Assembly (NCBI GenBank): GCA_920105805.1
Contig: CAKKTI010000015.1
Span: 75,435-120,026 of the forward strand
Direction of reading: 5' to 3'
Length of the DNA stretch: 44,592 nucleotides
Origin: Condylostoma magnum
Taxonomy: Eukaryota > Ciliophora > Heterotrichea > Heterotrichida > Condylostomatidae
The notes beneath the pieces were generated by a model, which saw nothing but the letters and a program-made list of their open reading frames with translations, did not search any database and was not told where the DNA came from. The position numbers and the translations under genes are program-made. Shown here piece after piece: positions 44,427 through 44,592 of the stretch (positions are counted from its first letter, which is position 1; each line of letters begins with the position of its first letter).

Positions 44427-44592
44427 TTATGTAATTATAAGGAAAATATGTAATATTGAGATAGTTTTTTTTCGCTGTACTTCATTGCTTTGGTTTTGTT
44501 GTTGATTTTTTAAAATTGGTTGTAACTCATAAATTTTCCAGATTTTGATTGGTATGTGAATTTAAGTAACTGGATTAGTAGCTCTAATTATT
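44427..44592 (-). CDS. possible 3' end of a gene entering from the right
   Basis: A minus frame from the window edge reads ATNPVTQIHIPIKIWKIYEL then Gln/Asn-rich sequence to TAA 44429-44427, with TGA two codons later. Composition is protein-like, but another minus frame is also plausible, so this is tentative. It would precede the reductase gene by about 94 bp. Confidence 0.35.

Noticed and set aside
1-44592. CRISPR arrays, rRNA, transposable elements, virus-like elements, telomeric repeats
   Set aside because: Looked for and not seen.

Overview
The window looks like macronuclear DNA of a heterotrich ciliate that uses the Condylostoma-type nuclear code (NCBI table 28). Read with the standard code almost every gene looks broken. 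Read with TAA and TAG as Gln and TGA as Trp, known proteins become whole, and reassigned codons fall on conserved residues: Trp in AP-3 delta, ZC3H15 and the calpain-like gene, Gln in RPL3 and DnaJ. The same three codons also end genes, often as tandem pairs such as TAG TAA. Introns of 15-16 nt (GTA...TAG) in two Rab genes are a known heterotrich hallmark. The genome is AT-rich and very compact. Convergent genes end 4-9 nt apart or overlap by 11 nt, and one divergent pair starts 21 nt apart.

Layout. 1-4356: a protein kinase (3' end off the window, minus), AP-3 delta adaptin (plus) and an unknown basic protein (minus). 4500-17062: a run of coiled-coil, cytoskeletal-looking genes, including a B-box-like zinc-finger protein, a long minus-strand coiled coil, an EF-hand/calpain-like pseudoprotease, a further coiled-coil protein and two overlapping reading frames. 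17107-21191: housekeeping genes RPL3, a type I DnaJ, a BET-type bromodomain/NET protein and tRNA-Val(CAC). 21974-26335: a type I membrane protein interrupted by a 100-N gap, a protein with a Lys/Gly tail, a secreted coiled-coil protein and a small basic protein. 27753-31175: a TerD-like protein and radial spoke protein 3 (minus), and ZC3H15 (plus). 31599-36728: a class C receptor-like membrane protein, a gene with several micro-introns and a Rab GTPase. 37205-44592: an MFS transporter, a methyltransferase, small genes, a second Rab, NADPH-cytochrome P450 reductase and a gene tail running off the window.

No operon logic is evident. The shared theme, where one can be seen, is ciliary or cytoskeletal: RSP3, several coiled coils and the EF-hand pseudo-calpain. 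I saw no transposon, virus-like element, CRISPR array or rRNA. Because no codon always terminates, open frames are nearly meaningless as evidence here. Calls rest on recognisable protein families, on residue composition and on start/stop context. Several 3' ends are uncertain and are marked as such.
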